The notes under the pieces are model-generated. The model did no database searches. It was not told where the DNA came from and was given only the letters and a program-made list of their open reading frames with translations. The translations under genes and the position numbers were made by a program. Of a stretch of 27,226 nt of DNA, positions 1-8,198 are shown one piece after another (positions within the stretch are counted from its first letter, which is position 1; the number at the start of each line of letters is the position of its first letter). This DNA is from JAKJGV01 sp964617565 (GTDB lineage Bacteria; Verrucomicrobiota; Kiritimatiellia; CAIQIC01; JAGNIJ01), in assembly GCA_964617565.1 (NCBI GenBank), contig CAZTYH010000042.1:1-27226 (forward strand), written 5' to 3'.

Positions 1-1310
1 ACGGCGCTAAGCAGGCCATCGGCTGTGTAAGATTTGAACTTGAAGCCGGTGCCCTGCTCGGCCCCTGGGGCAATGTCCTCTATGGTGTCTTCCAGCCCCC
101 CGGTGGCATGTACAACAGGAATGGTGCCATACCTGAGGCTATACAACTGATTCAGACCGCAAGGCTCGAAACGCGACGGCATAAGGTATAAATCGGCCCC
201 TGCTTCAATTCTGTGCGCAAGAGGATTGTCGTAGCCCAGTCGCACGGCGAAACGCCCCGGCCACTTAACGGCCCATTGCTCGCATAACTCGTGATATTTC
301 TCTTGTCCCATGCCCAGGAGAACAAATGCGACATCCCGGCTCATGAGGCCCGCCATGGCTTCCGCCAGGATATCCATACCTTTATGGTCAACAAGCCTCG
401 ACACCAGGCCGATCAGCGGCGTTTCCACTGGGATCGTAAGCCCCATGAGCTTGATCAGGTCCTCTTTGCATTTTCGCTTCCCACCCAGGTCTGCCGCATT
501 GTAGCTCGCCGAAATGTGTTCATCATTCGACGGATCCCAAACGTCATAGTCGGCGCCGTGCAATATTCCAACCAGGCGATCGCCAAGCCGGGACAATACA
601 CCATGAAGACCAAGCCCCGCTTCTTCTGTCTGAATTTCCTGGGCATAGGTTTTGCTTACGGTTGTCACCGCATCGGACGTCGTGATGCCGGCCTTCATGC
701 AGTTGACGTTTCCGTAAAATTCAGCGGTGCCGACATTGAAGCAGAAGAACGGCAAATTTGTCAGCGCGTACAATGAACCCGGGAATATCCCCTGGTAAGC
801 AAGATTGTGAATCGTGAATATCGTTTTCTCAGTGCATTGCCGGCCTATGCCCTGCAGCCCATGCTTGAGAAACAAAGGAACAAGACCTGTTTGCCAGTCA
901 CTGAGATGCACGATATCCGGATGCAGCGACAGCGCATCTATCAGGGCCACGGCTGCTTTCTGAAAAAATACGAAGCGCTCAAAGTTGTCGTCATAATCGC
1001 GATCCGGAAGACTGTAAAGTTGTGTCCTGTCGAAGAACTCATCGCGCCGGATGAAGAATGTGGGCGGCGCCGGTTCTTCAGTCATCCACACCTCGGCCCG
1101 ATGCATTTTGAATCCGACGGGAATATCCAATCGCAATCCGGTGTCCTTTAAATCAAATGGGCCTTCCGCCACCTGTCGATAGAGCGGCATCACACGCCAG
1201 ACTTGTACCCCCTGCCTTGTCAACGCTCTCGGCAATGCGGACCCTATATCCGCCAGGCCGCCCGTTGATGCAAACGGCACGATCTCACTTGCGATGTAAA
1301 CGATATTCAT
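1..1310 (-). CDS. glgA: Glycogen synthase (ADP-glucose type), C-terminus cut by window edge
   Basis: This is a GT5 starch/glycogen synthase that would transfer glucose from ADP-glucose to the non-reducing end of an alpha-1,4-glucan in the cytoplasm. The frame is open from the ATG at 1310 to the window edge, giving 436 codons; the family is about 480 residues, so roughly 40-50 are missing. Visible landmarks are the N-terminal STGGLAD loop (residues 15-21), FTIHNLAYQGIF, GLVSRLVDHKG and the acceptor/donor-site motif SRFEPCGLNQLYSLRYG. Residue 15 is Ser where the classical enzyme has the ADP-glucose-binding Lys of KTGGL. No clear Shine-Dalgarno precedes the start. It is divergent from rnr, with 87 bp between the two start codons. 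Family assignment is firm; the effect of Ser15 is inference. Confidence 0.95.
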   Translation of the reverse strand, partial: MNIVYIASEIVPFASTGGLADIGSALPRALTRQGVQVWRVMPLYRQVAEGPFDLKDTGLRLDIPVGFKMHRAEVWMTEEPAPPTFFIRRDEFFDRTQLYSLPDRDYDDNFERFVFFQKAAVALIDALSLHPDIVHLSDWQTGLVPLFLKHGLQGIGRQCTEKTIFTIHNLAYQGIFPGSLYALTNLPFFCFNVGTAEFYGNVNCMKAGITTSDAVTTVSKTYAQEIQTEEAGLGLHGVLSRLGDRLVGILHGADYDVWDPSNDEHISASYNAADLGGKRKCKEDLIKLMGLTIPVETPLIGLVSRLVDHKGMDILAEAMAGLMSRDVAFVLLGMGQEKYHELCEQWAVKWPGRFAVRLGYDNPLAHRIEAGADLYLMPSRFEPCGLNQLYSLRYGTIPVVHATGGLEDTIEDIAPGAEQGTGFKFKSYTADGLLSA

Positions 1311-1397
1311 GAGAGGTTGTCGCCCTATCCCTTTCCCTCCGCCACTTCAAGTCGAATCTGGCGTTTCGCCCTTTGACCTCGTACTATCCCTACGACG

Positions 1398-3602
1398 ATG
1401 ACGGACTTTATACCATCTTTGGAGCACCGCATATACCAATTTCTTTCCGCCGCCGATTATCGCCCCTTGAAGCAGCACGAACTCGCGAAGGCCCTGAACT
1501 TAAAGAACTCATCCGAAAGACAAGCCCTCAGGCAGGTGCTTCGCAAGCTTGAGCAAAAAGGGAAAATCACTTGCATCCGGAAAAATCGCTGGGCTCTAAC
1601 CCAGGGAAACCGGCACCAGGTTTCAGGTTCACTCCGCGTGAACGCGGGGCGTTTTGGGTTCGTTACACCGGACGAGGCGGGCATAGAAGACCTCTATATA
1701 CCCGAAGAGGGCCTCGGAACGGCGTTGGACGGAGACCGCGTTCTCGTCCAGCTATCGGGCTCTTCCATTAGCGCCCGAAACAGGAATGCCCCGAAAGCCC
1801 TGGTGGGTCGCTCAAGCGGCCGCATCATCCGAGTTCTTGAGCGCCGGCGAACGGCCCTGGTGGGGCTTCTATGCAAATCGTCATGGTACTGGTATGTCAT
1901 CCCGGACAATCCACGCTTCATTCACACGGTACGCCTCCGTGATATCGAGGCATCCTCTCCGCAGGAATCACATAAGGTCCGGATACAACTTGATGAATGG
2001 ACGGATCCACGCAAGGCGCTCACGGGCATTCTTGTGGAAGACCTGGGAGCGTCCGATGCACCCGGCGTTGATATTCTTTCAATTATCCGCGATCACTCGT
2101 TGGACATCGAATTTCCCGAAGAGGTTCTGCGGGATGCATCCCTGTTCGCCACGGCCCCACCGGCGGCCGCGATGGAAGGTCGCGAGGATTTGCGGTCACG
2201 TCTTATCTTCACGATTGATCCGGCGGATGCAAAAGACTTCGACGATGCCGTCTCCGTCGAAAAGATGGAAGATAATGGATATCGTTTGGGCGTTCACATA
2301 GCCGATGTGGCTTATTACGTGGCGCCGGGAACTCCATTGGATCAAGAAGCTTTTCTTCGCGGCAACAGCGTTTACATGGTTGACCGGACCATCCCGATGC
2401 TGCCGGCCCATCTCACCACGGAGGTTTGCAGCCTCCAGGCAGGTCGTGATCGTTTAACCCATAGTGTCGAGATTGTGCTTGATTCACGAGGGAGCATTTT
2501 GCGGTCGCGCACATTTTCTTCCGTAATCAGATCCAGTGCCCGTCTTACATATGATCAGGTTCAGCGAATTCTTGATGGAAAACAGGATCCCGATATCCCG
2601 CCGGATGTCCTGGAAGCGCTGAAGCCGATGCGCAAGCTGGCAGGCATTCTGAGACAACGGCGAATGGACGACGGATCCATTGAGCTCAGCATGCCGGAGG
2701 TTCGCTGCCTGCTTAACGAAGAAGGCGTACCGGTGGAACTTGTCAGGCGCGGGGCAGACGAAGCCTACAACCTGATCGAGGAGTTCATGCTTGCGGCCAA
2801 TTGCGTCGTGGCCGGAATCCTGGCAAAGAGCGGGCGGCCCGCCGTGTACCGTATTCATCCACCACCGGATGCGCGCCAGTGGGGACAGATGCAGCAAGAG
2901 CTGAAGGGGTTGGGCATCCCGGCGAGCGTGCGATCCAGGGAAGCGCTGAACGATGTAGCACGGCGAACCGCAGAGACGCCGTCTGCTCACGTCGCGCATC
3001 TTGCCATCCTGCGCAACATGAAGCGGGCAGTGTATTCCCCCACCCTCAGCGAGCATTTCGGTCTCGCATTCCCCTGCTACACTCATTTTACATCTCCCAT
3101 TCGCCGGTATCCTGATCTCGTTGTTCATCGAATGCTGTCCGCTATTGAACGCGGACTGCCTTCTCCCGTAATCCATGCCGAGGCGGCCCGCATTGCAGAA
3201 CACTGCTCGCAGACCGAACGAAACGCGCAGGAGGCTGAAGAAGAAAGCCTCAGCGTCAAACGGGTCGAGTACTATCAGCGAATGCTGGAAAATAGACAAA
3301 CCGGACCATTTGAAGGCCTTGTTACTTCATTGACACCTAAAGGGTTGATCATTGAGCTGACGGACACTTTCCAGCGCGGACTCGTTCCTTTTCGCAGCAT
3401 GCGTGATGATCATTACGTCCTTGATCGCGACGGAATGGTGGTACATGGGCGGAGGCATCGCAGGGAATGGCGGATCGGTCAACGCATCAGCGTTATTCTT
3501 GCGCGGGTAGACAGCACGCGGCGGCTGGTGGATTTCTATCCGGTCCCGGATGACGACAAAAAGCGTTTGAAGAAGAAACACGCCCGGAAGCAAAAAAAGT
3601 AA
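1398..3602 (+). CDS. rnr: Ribonuclease R (3'-5' exoribonuclease)
   Basis: A processive RNB-family hydrolase that degrades structured RNA 3' to 5'. The 734 residues are close to the family's usual length of about 750-800. In order: an N-terminal winged-helix segment (about residues 15-66), a cold-shock-like OB fold (about 75-125, with GRFGFVTP), the RNB catalytic domain with the metal-binding motif TIDPADAKDFDD at 272-283 and the HFTSPIRRYPDLVVHR-type motif near 565-580, a C-terminal S1 domain (about 645-720), and a basic Lys-rich tail ending at the stop. The catalytic Asp residues are all present. The start at 1398 is the first ATG before the winged helix; no good ribosome binding site is visible. 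The stop lies only 12 bp from the stop of the convergent gspC-like gene, and no intrinsic terminator is seen between them. Confidence 0.96.
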   Translation: MTDFIPSLEHRIYQFLSAADYRPLKQHELAKALNLKNSSERQALRQVLRKLEQKGKITCIRKNRWALTQGNRHQVSGSLRVNAGRFGFVTPDEAGIEDLYIPEEGLGTALDGDRVLVQLSGSSISARNRNAPKALVGRSSGRIIRVLERRRTALVGLLCKSSWYWYVIPDNPRFIHTVRLRDIEASSPQESHKVRIQLDEWTDPRKALTGILVEDLGASDAPGVDILSIIRDHSLDIEFPEEVLRDASLFATAPPAAAMEGREDLRSRLIFTIDPADAKDFDDAVSVEKMEDNGYRLGVHIADVAYYVAPGTPLDQEAFLRGNSVYMVDRTIPMLPAHLTTEVCSLQAGRDRLTHSVEIVLDSRGSILRSRTFSSVIRSSARLTYDQVQRILDGKQDPDIPPDVLEALKPMRKLAGILRQRRMDDGSIELSMPEVRCLLNEEGVPVELVRRGADEAYNLIEEFMLAANCVVAGILAKSGRPAVYRIHPPPDARQWGQMQQELKGLGIPASVRSREALNDVARRTAETPSAHVAHLAILRNMKRAVYSPTLSEHFGLAFPCYTHFTSPIRRYPDLVVHRMLSAIERGLPSPVIHAEAARIAEHCSQTERNAQEAEEESLSVKRVEYYQRMLENRQTGPFEGLVTSLTPKGLIIELTDTFQRGLVPFRSMRDDHYVLDRDGMVVHGRRHRREWRIGQRISVILARVDSTRRLVDFYPVPDDDKKRLKKKHARKQKK

Positions 3603-3614
3603 CGGCCTCGGGAT

Positions 3615-4523
3615 TCAGCGGATGAGATAGATTAGTTTTTGTGGCGCGCCCTCCCTTTCAATATCCAGGACCACGGCATTCAGGCGTCCCTGGAGAAACT
3701 CGCCGATGAAGTATTCGGCTCGGGCCTGGCTGGTCATATTCAGGGAGTTAACCTTTCGCACAACATCGCCTTCGATCAGGCCGGCAGCCTTGAAAAACTC
3801 CTGCTCTCCGGTCATGTTGAGTTGATAACCTGCGATCGCGTTGTCCTGGTAGTCGGGACGTAAGGAAACAAACAGGTGCCCGATCCGTTCAGGGTCTTCC
3901 CGGATTTCCTCGTAGTAGGCCATCAAAGAATCTTTATTCAAAACCCAGCGGTGCTCCCCCACCCGGGTGCCGAAGCGACTTGTTTCAAGAGGCTGAATGG
4001 CAACCTGCAATTCCTTGTCGCCGGCATCTTTGCCATCGCCTTTTTCACCCGCCATGGAGAAGCTGAGCCAGAGCTCTTCTTCCCTTCCGTCGCTGCGAAG
4101 AAGAACATGGTCTCTATAGATCTGCGCGACCTGAATGCCTTCAAAGGACTCCCCTTCCGCGAGGAGGTGTTGGGTCTTTTTATCCAAATCATCCAGAATG
4201 GCTTTGCAAACTGATTCCTCGGAAACCCCGTTTCTCTTATCGCCGAACGAAAAGAAGGTTCCTGCCAATCTGAACCGCCTGTTCAGAGGTCCACCGCTTG
4301 CCGGCATCCTTGGCTGTCCCGGCGTAAAAACATCCCACGAAGATGTATCCATCGAAGGCAGCTCCTGCCATTCTGGACTTCGGTGGTGAGCGACCTGTTC
4401 ATCCGGAACGGATGGGAGCCGTATTGCAGAGAACGCGTAAAATGCACATGCAGCAAGAACAGACGCGCCGGCTATCCATGGGACGAGCCGGAGCGAAGCC
4501 TGAATATAGGTTCTACGCAACAT
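3615..4523 (-). CDS. GspC/PulC-like type II secretion protein with PDZ domain
   Basis: This 302-residue protein has the layout of GspC, the inner-membrane component of type II secretion that contacts the outer-membrane secretin: a short basic N-terminus, one transmembrane helix (about residues 11-35), a Pro-rich linker, a homology-region-like beta domain (about 82-155, from FRLAGTFF through the DHVLLRSDGREEEL strand) and a C-terminal PDZ-like domain (about 225-302, with GEQEFFKAAGLIEGDVVRKV followed by the terminal strands). It stands alone here, with no gspD-M genes nearby. Its ATG lies about 20 nt beyond the 3' end of the RNase P RNA and has no evident Shine-Dalgarno; a CATAAT sequence just upstream could be a -10 box, which would imply a very short leader. 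The fold assignment comes from reading the protein; a PilP-like or other PDZ periplasmic protein is the alternative. Confidence 0.7.
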   Translation of the reverse strand: MLRRTYIQASLRLVPWIAGASVLAACAFYAFSAIRLPSVPDEQVAHHRSPEWQELPSMDTSSWDVFTPGQPRMPASGGPLNRRFRLAGTFFSFGDKRNGVSEESVCKAILDDLDKKTQHLLAEGESFEGIQVAQIYRDHVLLRSDGREEELWLSFSMAGEKGDGKDAGDKELQVAIQPLETSRFGTRVGEHRWVLNKDSLMAYYEEIREDPERIGHLFVSLRPDYQDNAIAGYQLNMTGEQEFFKAAGLIEGDVVRKVNSLNMTSQARAEYFIGEFLQGRLNAVVLDIEREGAPQKLIYLIR

Positions 4524-4542
4524 AGACGCATTATGGCAGATA

Positions 4543-4965
4543 AGCGTCGCAGGGAGAAGGCTGTAAGCCGGATTCTGTCAGCCACGAGGGGCTTTTCGGT
4601 CATTTATCTTCCTCGGTAAAGAGGAGCACTGCAACCAACCCGAAGCTCCTCCCGAAACCGGGAATGAGGCGGGCCGCCTCGAGCTTCCTATTTGGTCTTG
4701 CTCCGGATGGGGCTTGCCATGCGCTACGCTTCACAGCGAAGCCGGTGGTCTCTTACACCACCTTTTCACCCTTACCCTGAAGTAGATGCTTGCGCATCAC
4801 TGCAGGGCGGTTTGTTTTCTGTGGCGCTTTCCGTCTTCCCCGCTTGACCGGGAAAGCCCACGGTACTGCTGAATGCAACATCCCGTGGCATCCTGCCCTG
4901 TGGAGTCCGGACTTTCCTCTCCGATTCACGCCTTTAACAGCGATGCCGGAGCGACCGAACGCCTT
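4543..4965 (-). ncRNA. rnpB: RNase P RNA, bacterial type A
   Basis: The minus strand carries the two universal signatures of RNase P RNA in the right order and spacing: GAGGAAAGTCCGGACTCC near the 5' end (rc of about 4903-4920) and GACAGAATCCGGCTTACAG at the 3' end (rc of about 4561-4579). Between them are the conserved GGTAAGGGTGAAAAGGTG segment, the AGAGACCACC element and the AGCAAGACCAAATAGG element. GTCGC (4951-4955) and GCGAC (4546-4550) could close helix P1, so the ends given are approximate (about 420 nt). The RNA is the catalytic subunit that removes the 5' leader of pre-tRNA. It lies between the zinc-ribbon gene (stop at 5011) and the gspC-like start (4523). No convincing promoter was found directly upstream, so it may be co-transcribed with the zinc-ribbon gene and then processed. 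Confidence 0.95.
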
Positions 4966-5010
4966 CTTCCTGCAACACTCAAAGAACTCTCTGCGACAAA
5001 CATACTCTGT

Positions 5011-5706
5011 TTACGGCTTCCAGTACAGAATGCGGCTGCAATAGCTGCATTCCACGAGCGTAAGAGCACGCTTTGTCTCGTGAACAAGATGAGGCGGTAG
5101 TTTCATGTGGCATCCGCCGCACGCGCCGTTTTCCACCGGCACTATGGCAAAGTCTCCGGATTTCTTGAATATCCGCTCATACCGGGAAAGCCATGCCGGA
5201 TCTACATCCTTGGCCAATGCGGACCGGTCGGAGGAGAGGCTCGCGACTTCTCCTTCCATGCTTTCCAGTCGCTTCTTCAAGACGGCCTGGTCTTCGTGTA
5301 CGCGCTTTTCTTCCAGCCCCAAGTCCTTTTCACGGCCCGATATTTTTGTCCGAAGCTCTTCCGCTTTCTCCATCAAATCGATTTCCTGGTCTTCCAACCC
5401 CCGGATCTCTTTTTCGACCACGCTGATTTCGTGTTCAAGCGCCTTGTACTCGTTATTGTTTTTGATCTGGAGTTGCTGCTCCCGGTATTTCGTAATCTTC
5501 TGCTTTCGGGTTTCGATCTCGACCTCCAACTGCTTCATGGCGGCCGCGTTCTTTTTCTGTTCATCTTGAGCCGCTTTCAAGGCCTCGCGGTGAGCATCGA
5601 GACGTGCTTCGACCTGGCGAATACGCTCCGGGATATCCGCCTGCTCGCGGCGCAGCTTGGAAATACGGCGATCACGATCTTGAACGTTAAGAAGTCTTTC
5701 CATCAT
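5011..5706 (-). CDS. Coiled-coil C4 zinc-ribbon protein (DUF164/COG1579, FlgZ/CdsZ-like)
   Basis: A 231-residue protein: a long helical hairpin rich in Glu, Lys, Arg and Gln (about residues 3-185) followed by a C-terminal zinc ribbon (CGGC, then CSYC about 25 residues later) and the family-typical ending LYW. Relatives include Helicobacter HP0958/FlgZ and chlamydial CdsZ, described as RpoN- or secretion-associated adaptors; its partner here is unknown. The start is set at the ATG at 5706 (an ATG-ATG pair), not the longer frame to 5799, because a strong promoter (5756-5784) lies inside that extension and the extra residues are not family-like. A GTG at 5715 is another option. rnpB follows on the same strand. 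Confidence 0.88.
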   Translation of the reverse strand: MMERLLNVQDRDRRISKLRREQADIPERIRQVEARLDAHREALKAAQDEQKKNAAAMKQLEVEIETRKQKITKYREQQLQIKNNNEYKALEHEISVVEKEIRGLEDQEIDLMEKAEELRTKISGREKDLGLEEKRVHEDQAVLKKRLESMEGEVASLSSDRSALAKDVDPAWLSRYERIFKKSGDFAIVPVENGACGGCHMKLPPHLVHETKRALTLVECSYCSRILYWKP

Positions 5707-5755
5707 CGTTGACACTTTTTTGACCCCGTCCTTCCGGGCAGAAACATTTGCAGGG

Positions 5756-5784
5756 ATTCTAGGAACGACGAAGGGCCAAGTCAA
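5756..5784 (-). promoter_or_regulatory. Sigma-70 promoter for the zinc-ribbon gene (and possibly rnpB)
   Basis: Reading the minus strand, TTGACT (5784-5779), a 17-bp spacer and TAGAAT (5761-5756) form a near-consensus housekeeping promoter. Transcription would begin near 5749, about 43 nt before the ATG at 5706. The placement rules out the upstream start at 5799. Confidence 0.72.
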
Positions 5785-5803
5785 CACACAGGACGACAAG
5801 ATT

Positions 5804-6844
5804 TCAGACGTCCCGCCTTTTTCCGGCCAGGCTGGTTGCGCGAGTACAAAGCATCATGTCGAGAACGCTTTCCCTTGCGGGTATATCCCTGTCGCGCGAG
5901 TTCAAACGCTCGAAAAGAAGCCTTGCTGTTTCGCGCCCCAATTCCACCATCGGCATCCTCAACGTCGTGAGGCCCAGCACCGATGAGGCTGCGTCGTCGT
6001 CGCAGCCTGTCACAGCAACCATATCAGGCACTCGAATTCCGCTCTCTTTCAGCGCTTCCAAAATGCCGAGGGCAGCGAGGTCATTGCACGCGATAAAAGC
6101 ATCCGGCTTTTCGCTGTTCACCTTGAGATAATCCAACGTCGCCGACCATCCGTTTTCTCGAGTCATGGCGATTTCAATAATTTCACCCGCAAGGTTTGGA
6201 TGGTCTGCTATGAATCGTTCGAAGCTGCGTCGGCGCTCCGCTGCATCCCAGATGTTCGGCGGGCCGGCCATGTGGACCAGTCGCGCACAACCTTGTTCAA
6301 CGACATGCCTGAGCATTTCTACCATGCCTTTTTCATTATGCACGGTTACCGTATCCACGGACTCCCACCCATTTACGCGCTGTTCCGGGCGACAGGCACA
6401 CAACACAAGAGGCACTTCATCGGACCCGATCGCCCGGGTCAGTATCTCCGTGGGCGGCGCAATCAGAATAATTCCATCCACTCGTCCGCCTGTTGCAAGG
6501 CTTGACCATAAATCAATGTAGTCATCCGTGCCGTGGGCAAACGATGAGAGCACGTGCCCGTCGTTCTGGCTGGCAATTTCATCCACCCCTTTGATTACTT
6601 CCGCATAAAAGCCACTGTTAATCTCGCTCGTGAGAACGGCAATCAGCCCGGTTTTCCCTCCTGCCAAGCCGCGCGCGAACAAATTAGGTTTGAATCCGTG
6701 TTTTTTGATAACCGACTGAATACGCTCGCGTGTCTTGGGAGAGACACTGGGGTGATTCGTCAGAACGCGACTCACCGTACTCTTTGAGGTTCTCGCAAGT
6801 TTTGCGATTTGCCGCAGCGTGAGCGTTTTTTTCTGAGTCTTCAT
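5804..6844 (-). CDS. LacI-family transcriptional regulator
   Basis: A 346-residue LacI/GalR-type repressor. The N-terminal helix-turn-helix is clear (LTLRQIAKLARTSKSTVSRVLTN, about residues 8-30, followed by the hinge GFKPNLFARGL). A periplasmic-binding-protein-like effector domain follows (GLIAVLTSEI through FIACNDLAALGILEAL and TTLRMPMVELG). The effector is probably a sugar or nucleoside, but nothing specific can be read. The ATG at 6844 is chosen because GAGGTGG lies about 6 nt upstream and the domain starts there; the longer frame to 6913 would begin inside a candidate promoter. No carbohydrate gene is directly adjacent, although the secreted carbohydrate-binding-like gene lies just upstream on the same strand. 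Its target is unknown. Confidence 0.9.
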   Translation of the reverse strand: MKTQKKTLTLRQIAKLARTSKSTVSRVLTNHPSVSPKTRERIQSVIKKHGFKPNLFARGLAGGKTGLIAVLTSEINSGFYAEVIKGVDEIASQNDGHVLSSFAHGTDDYIDLWSSLATGGRVDGIILIAPPTEILTRAIGSDEVPLVLCACRPEQRVNGWESVDTVTVHNEKGMVEMLRHVVEQGCARLVHMAGPPNIWDAAERRRSFERFIADHPNLAGEIIEIAMTRENGWSATLDYLKVNSEKPDAFIACNDLAALGILEALKESGIRVPDMVAVTGCDDDAASSVLGLTTLRMPMVELGRETARLLFERLNSRDRDIPARESVLDMMLCTRATSLAGKRRDV

Positions 6845-6887
6845 AGCCACCACCTCAAAGGAGGAGCCACCTCCCTGAACAAGCGCC

Positions 6888-6917
6888 AATATGGGTTCTT
6901 TCATGCCCGGCACTCAA
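6888..6917 (-). promoter_or_regulatory. Candidate promoter of the LacI-family gene
   Basis: On the minus strand TTGAGT (6917-6912), an 18-bp spacer and CATATT (6893-6888) each match the sigma-70 boxes at four of six positions. The predicted leader of about 35 nt contains a GGAG/CTCC mini-hairpin before the Shine-Dalgarno. The match is modest. Confidence 0.35.
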
Positions 6918-6986
6918 GAATATAGTTTCAAGTATGGCCGGTATTCGGGGACCGCTCCCCCGCCGGGTAACGTTTTTCTGCACCTG

Positions 6987-7532
6987 CTATTCCCCTTCTT
7001 CCTCCCCCGGCAATTCACTCATTATTACTTCAACCTGGTCAATAAGAACGCGCGCCGTCACCTTGGCATGCGCGTTAATCACCTGGACCCCGATATCCTG
7101 TATGATCGAAGGATCCTCGATCTCTTCGCGCAAAATCTGGACCCGGTGCCAACCAGGTTGAAGATTTTTCAAGGTGTGACCCGTATTCCATTTCCATTCC
7201 TCACCCGTTCTCGCGAACATCAGCGACTCCCATCCCAAAGCGCCGGGAGGGATATAAACCCATGCGGAAAAACCAAGAAAAGAAGAAGCGGAATAATCGC
7301 GGGGAAAACCATTCGTTACGCGGGCATGAAGGATCATTGATTTCGGGCCGAAGGCATGTTCAAAGGACAGCGCAGAGCCTCCTTTCTTCGCACGGCCCTT
7401 GAAGACCTCCGCAGGAGTCGGACTCGCATGTTCATGCTCCCATCCTTCGGTGTCCTGCTCGAAATCGAAAAGAAGCACGGACTGTGCAAAAGCCCCCGAT
7501 GCAATCAATACCGTCAACAACGCACCCCTCAT
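6987..7532 (-). CDS. Secreted carbohydrate-binding-like protein of unknown function
   Basis: A 181-residue exported protein. The start is taken at the ATG at 7532, which opens directly into a signal peptide (MRGALLTVLIASGAFA, likely cut before QS); a purine-rich AGGGGGCAGGGG stretch precedes it. The longer frame to 7568 would overlap ribE and spoil the signal peptide. The mature part begins VLLFDFEQDTEGWE, a typical opening of galactose-binding-like beta-sandwich domains (CBM-like), and contains alternating beta strands ending in ARVLIDQVEVI and an acidic tail. No catalytic motif is seen. It is the last gene of the riboflavin run, 19 bp after ribE, which is an odd place for an exported protein. 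Function not known. Confidence 0.75.
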   Translation of the reverse strand: MRGALLTVLIASGAFAQSVLLFDFEQDTEGWEHEHASPTPAEVFKGRAKKGGSALSFEHAFGPKSMILHARVTNGFPRDYSASSFLGFSAWVYIPPGALGWESLMFARTGEEWKWNTGHTLKNLQPGWHRVQILREEIEDPSIIQDIGVQVINAHAKVTARVLIDQVEVIMSELPGEEEGE

Positions 7533-7551
7533 TCCCCTGCCCCCTCTCCTC

Positions 7552-8196
7552 TTATTGCATAAACCCACTCTTACGCAATGTCTCCCATGTTATTCGGGAT
7601 TCCTTTCCTGTCGATTCCAGAAATCGGCGAATGTATTTCCCGATAATATCCGTTTCGATATTGATCCAATCTCCTTTGTGCACATGGGAAAAGGCGGTTT
7701 GATCCCAAGTGTGGGGGATAATGTGAACGGTAAACGAGCAATCATCCAGCGAAACAATAGTCAGGCTGACTCCGTCGCATGCCACGGAACCTTTTGCCAC
7801 CATCTCTGCCAACAGCGAAGGGGCACATTCGATAGACAGGGAGCGATCACGGCCAACCATTTTGATGTTAGAGACGATGCCGACATCATCCACATGACCG
7901 GTCACCATGTGCCCGCCCATGGGATCTCCTACCCTCAACGCGCGCTCCAAGTTGACGATTGTGCCCGGTACTTTTTTCCTAAGAGAAGTGCGTTCCAGGG
8001 ATTCCTTCAGCACGTCGAAGTGCATTACGCCGCCATCATGACGGGTAAGAGTCAGGCAGACTCCGTTGATTGCTATGCTTTCGCCCACCTGCAAAGCGAG
8101 AGGCCAATCCGTCGCGCGAATTCCGAGGCACCCGCCGGCGGAGCTGGTCTCGAGCGATACGACTTCCGACATCCGTTGAATCAGTCCCGTAAACAT
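7552..8196 (-). CDS. ribE: Riboflavin synthase, alpha subunit
   Basis: Catalyses dismutation of two 6,7-dimethyl-8-ribityllumazine molecules to riboflavin and the pyrimidine precursor. The 214 residues form two lumazine-binding barrels: barrel 1 begins with the diagnostic MFTGLI and contains GESIAINGVCLTL; barrel 2 (from about residue 98) contains GGHMVTGHVD and GSVACDGVSLTI. The length is normal. GGGGAG lies 6 nt before the ATG at 8196. The start is 2 bp after the ribD stop, so translation is probably coupled. Some schemes call this gene ribC. Confidence 0.96.
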   Translation of the reverse strand: MFTGLIQRMSEVVSLETSSAGGCLGIRATDWPLALQVGESIAINGVCLTLTRHDGGVMHFDVLKESLERTSLRKKVPGTIVNLERALRVGDPMGGHMVTGHVDDVGIVSNIKMVGRDRSLSIECAPSLLAEMVAKGSVACDGVSLTIVSLDDCSFTVHIIPHTWDQTAFSHVHKGDWINIETDIIGKYIRRFLESTGKESRITWETLRKSGFMQ

Positions 8197-8198
8197 GG

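Noticed and set aside
291..1151. Short + strand frames at the start of the window
   Set aside because: They are antisense to the clear glgA frame, which runs off the window edge.
2484..3299. 271-codon open frame on the minus strand
   Set aside because: It lies wholly antisense to rnr and has no recognisable domain.
3603..3640. Terminator between the convergent rnr and gspC-like genes
   Set aside because: Only 12 bp separate the stops and no stem followed by a T-run is seen.
5707..5799. Upstream start of the zinc-ribbon protein
   Set aside because: The strong promoter at 5756-5784 lies inside it, so this part would be mostly untranscribed.
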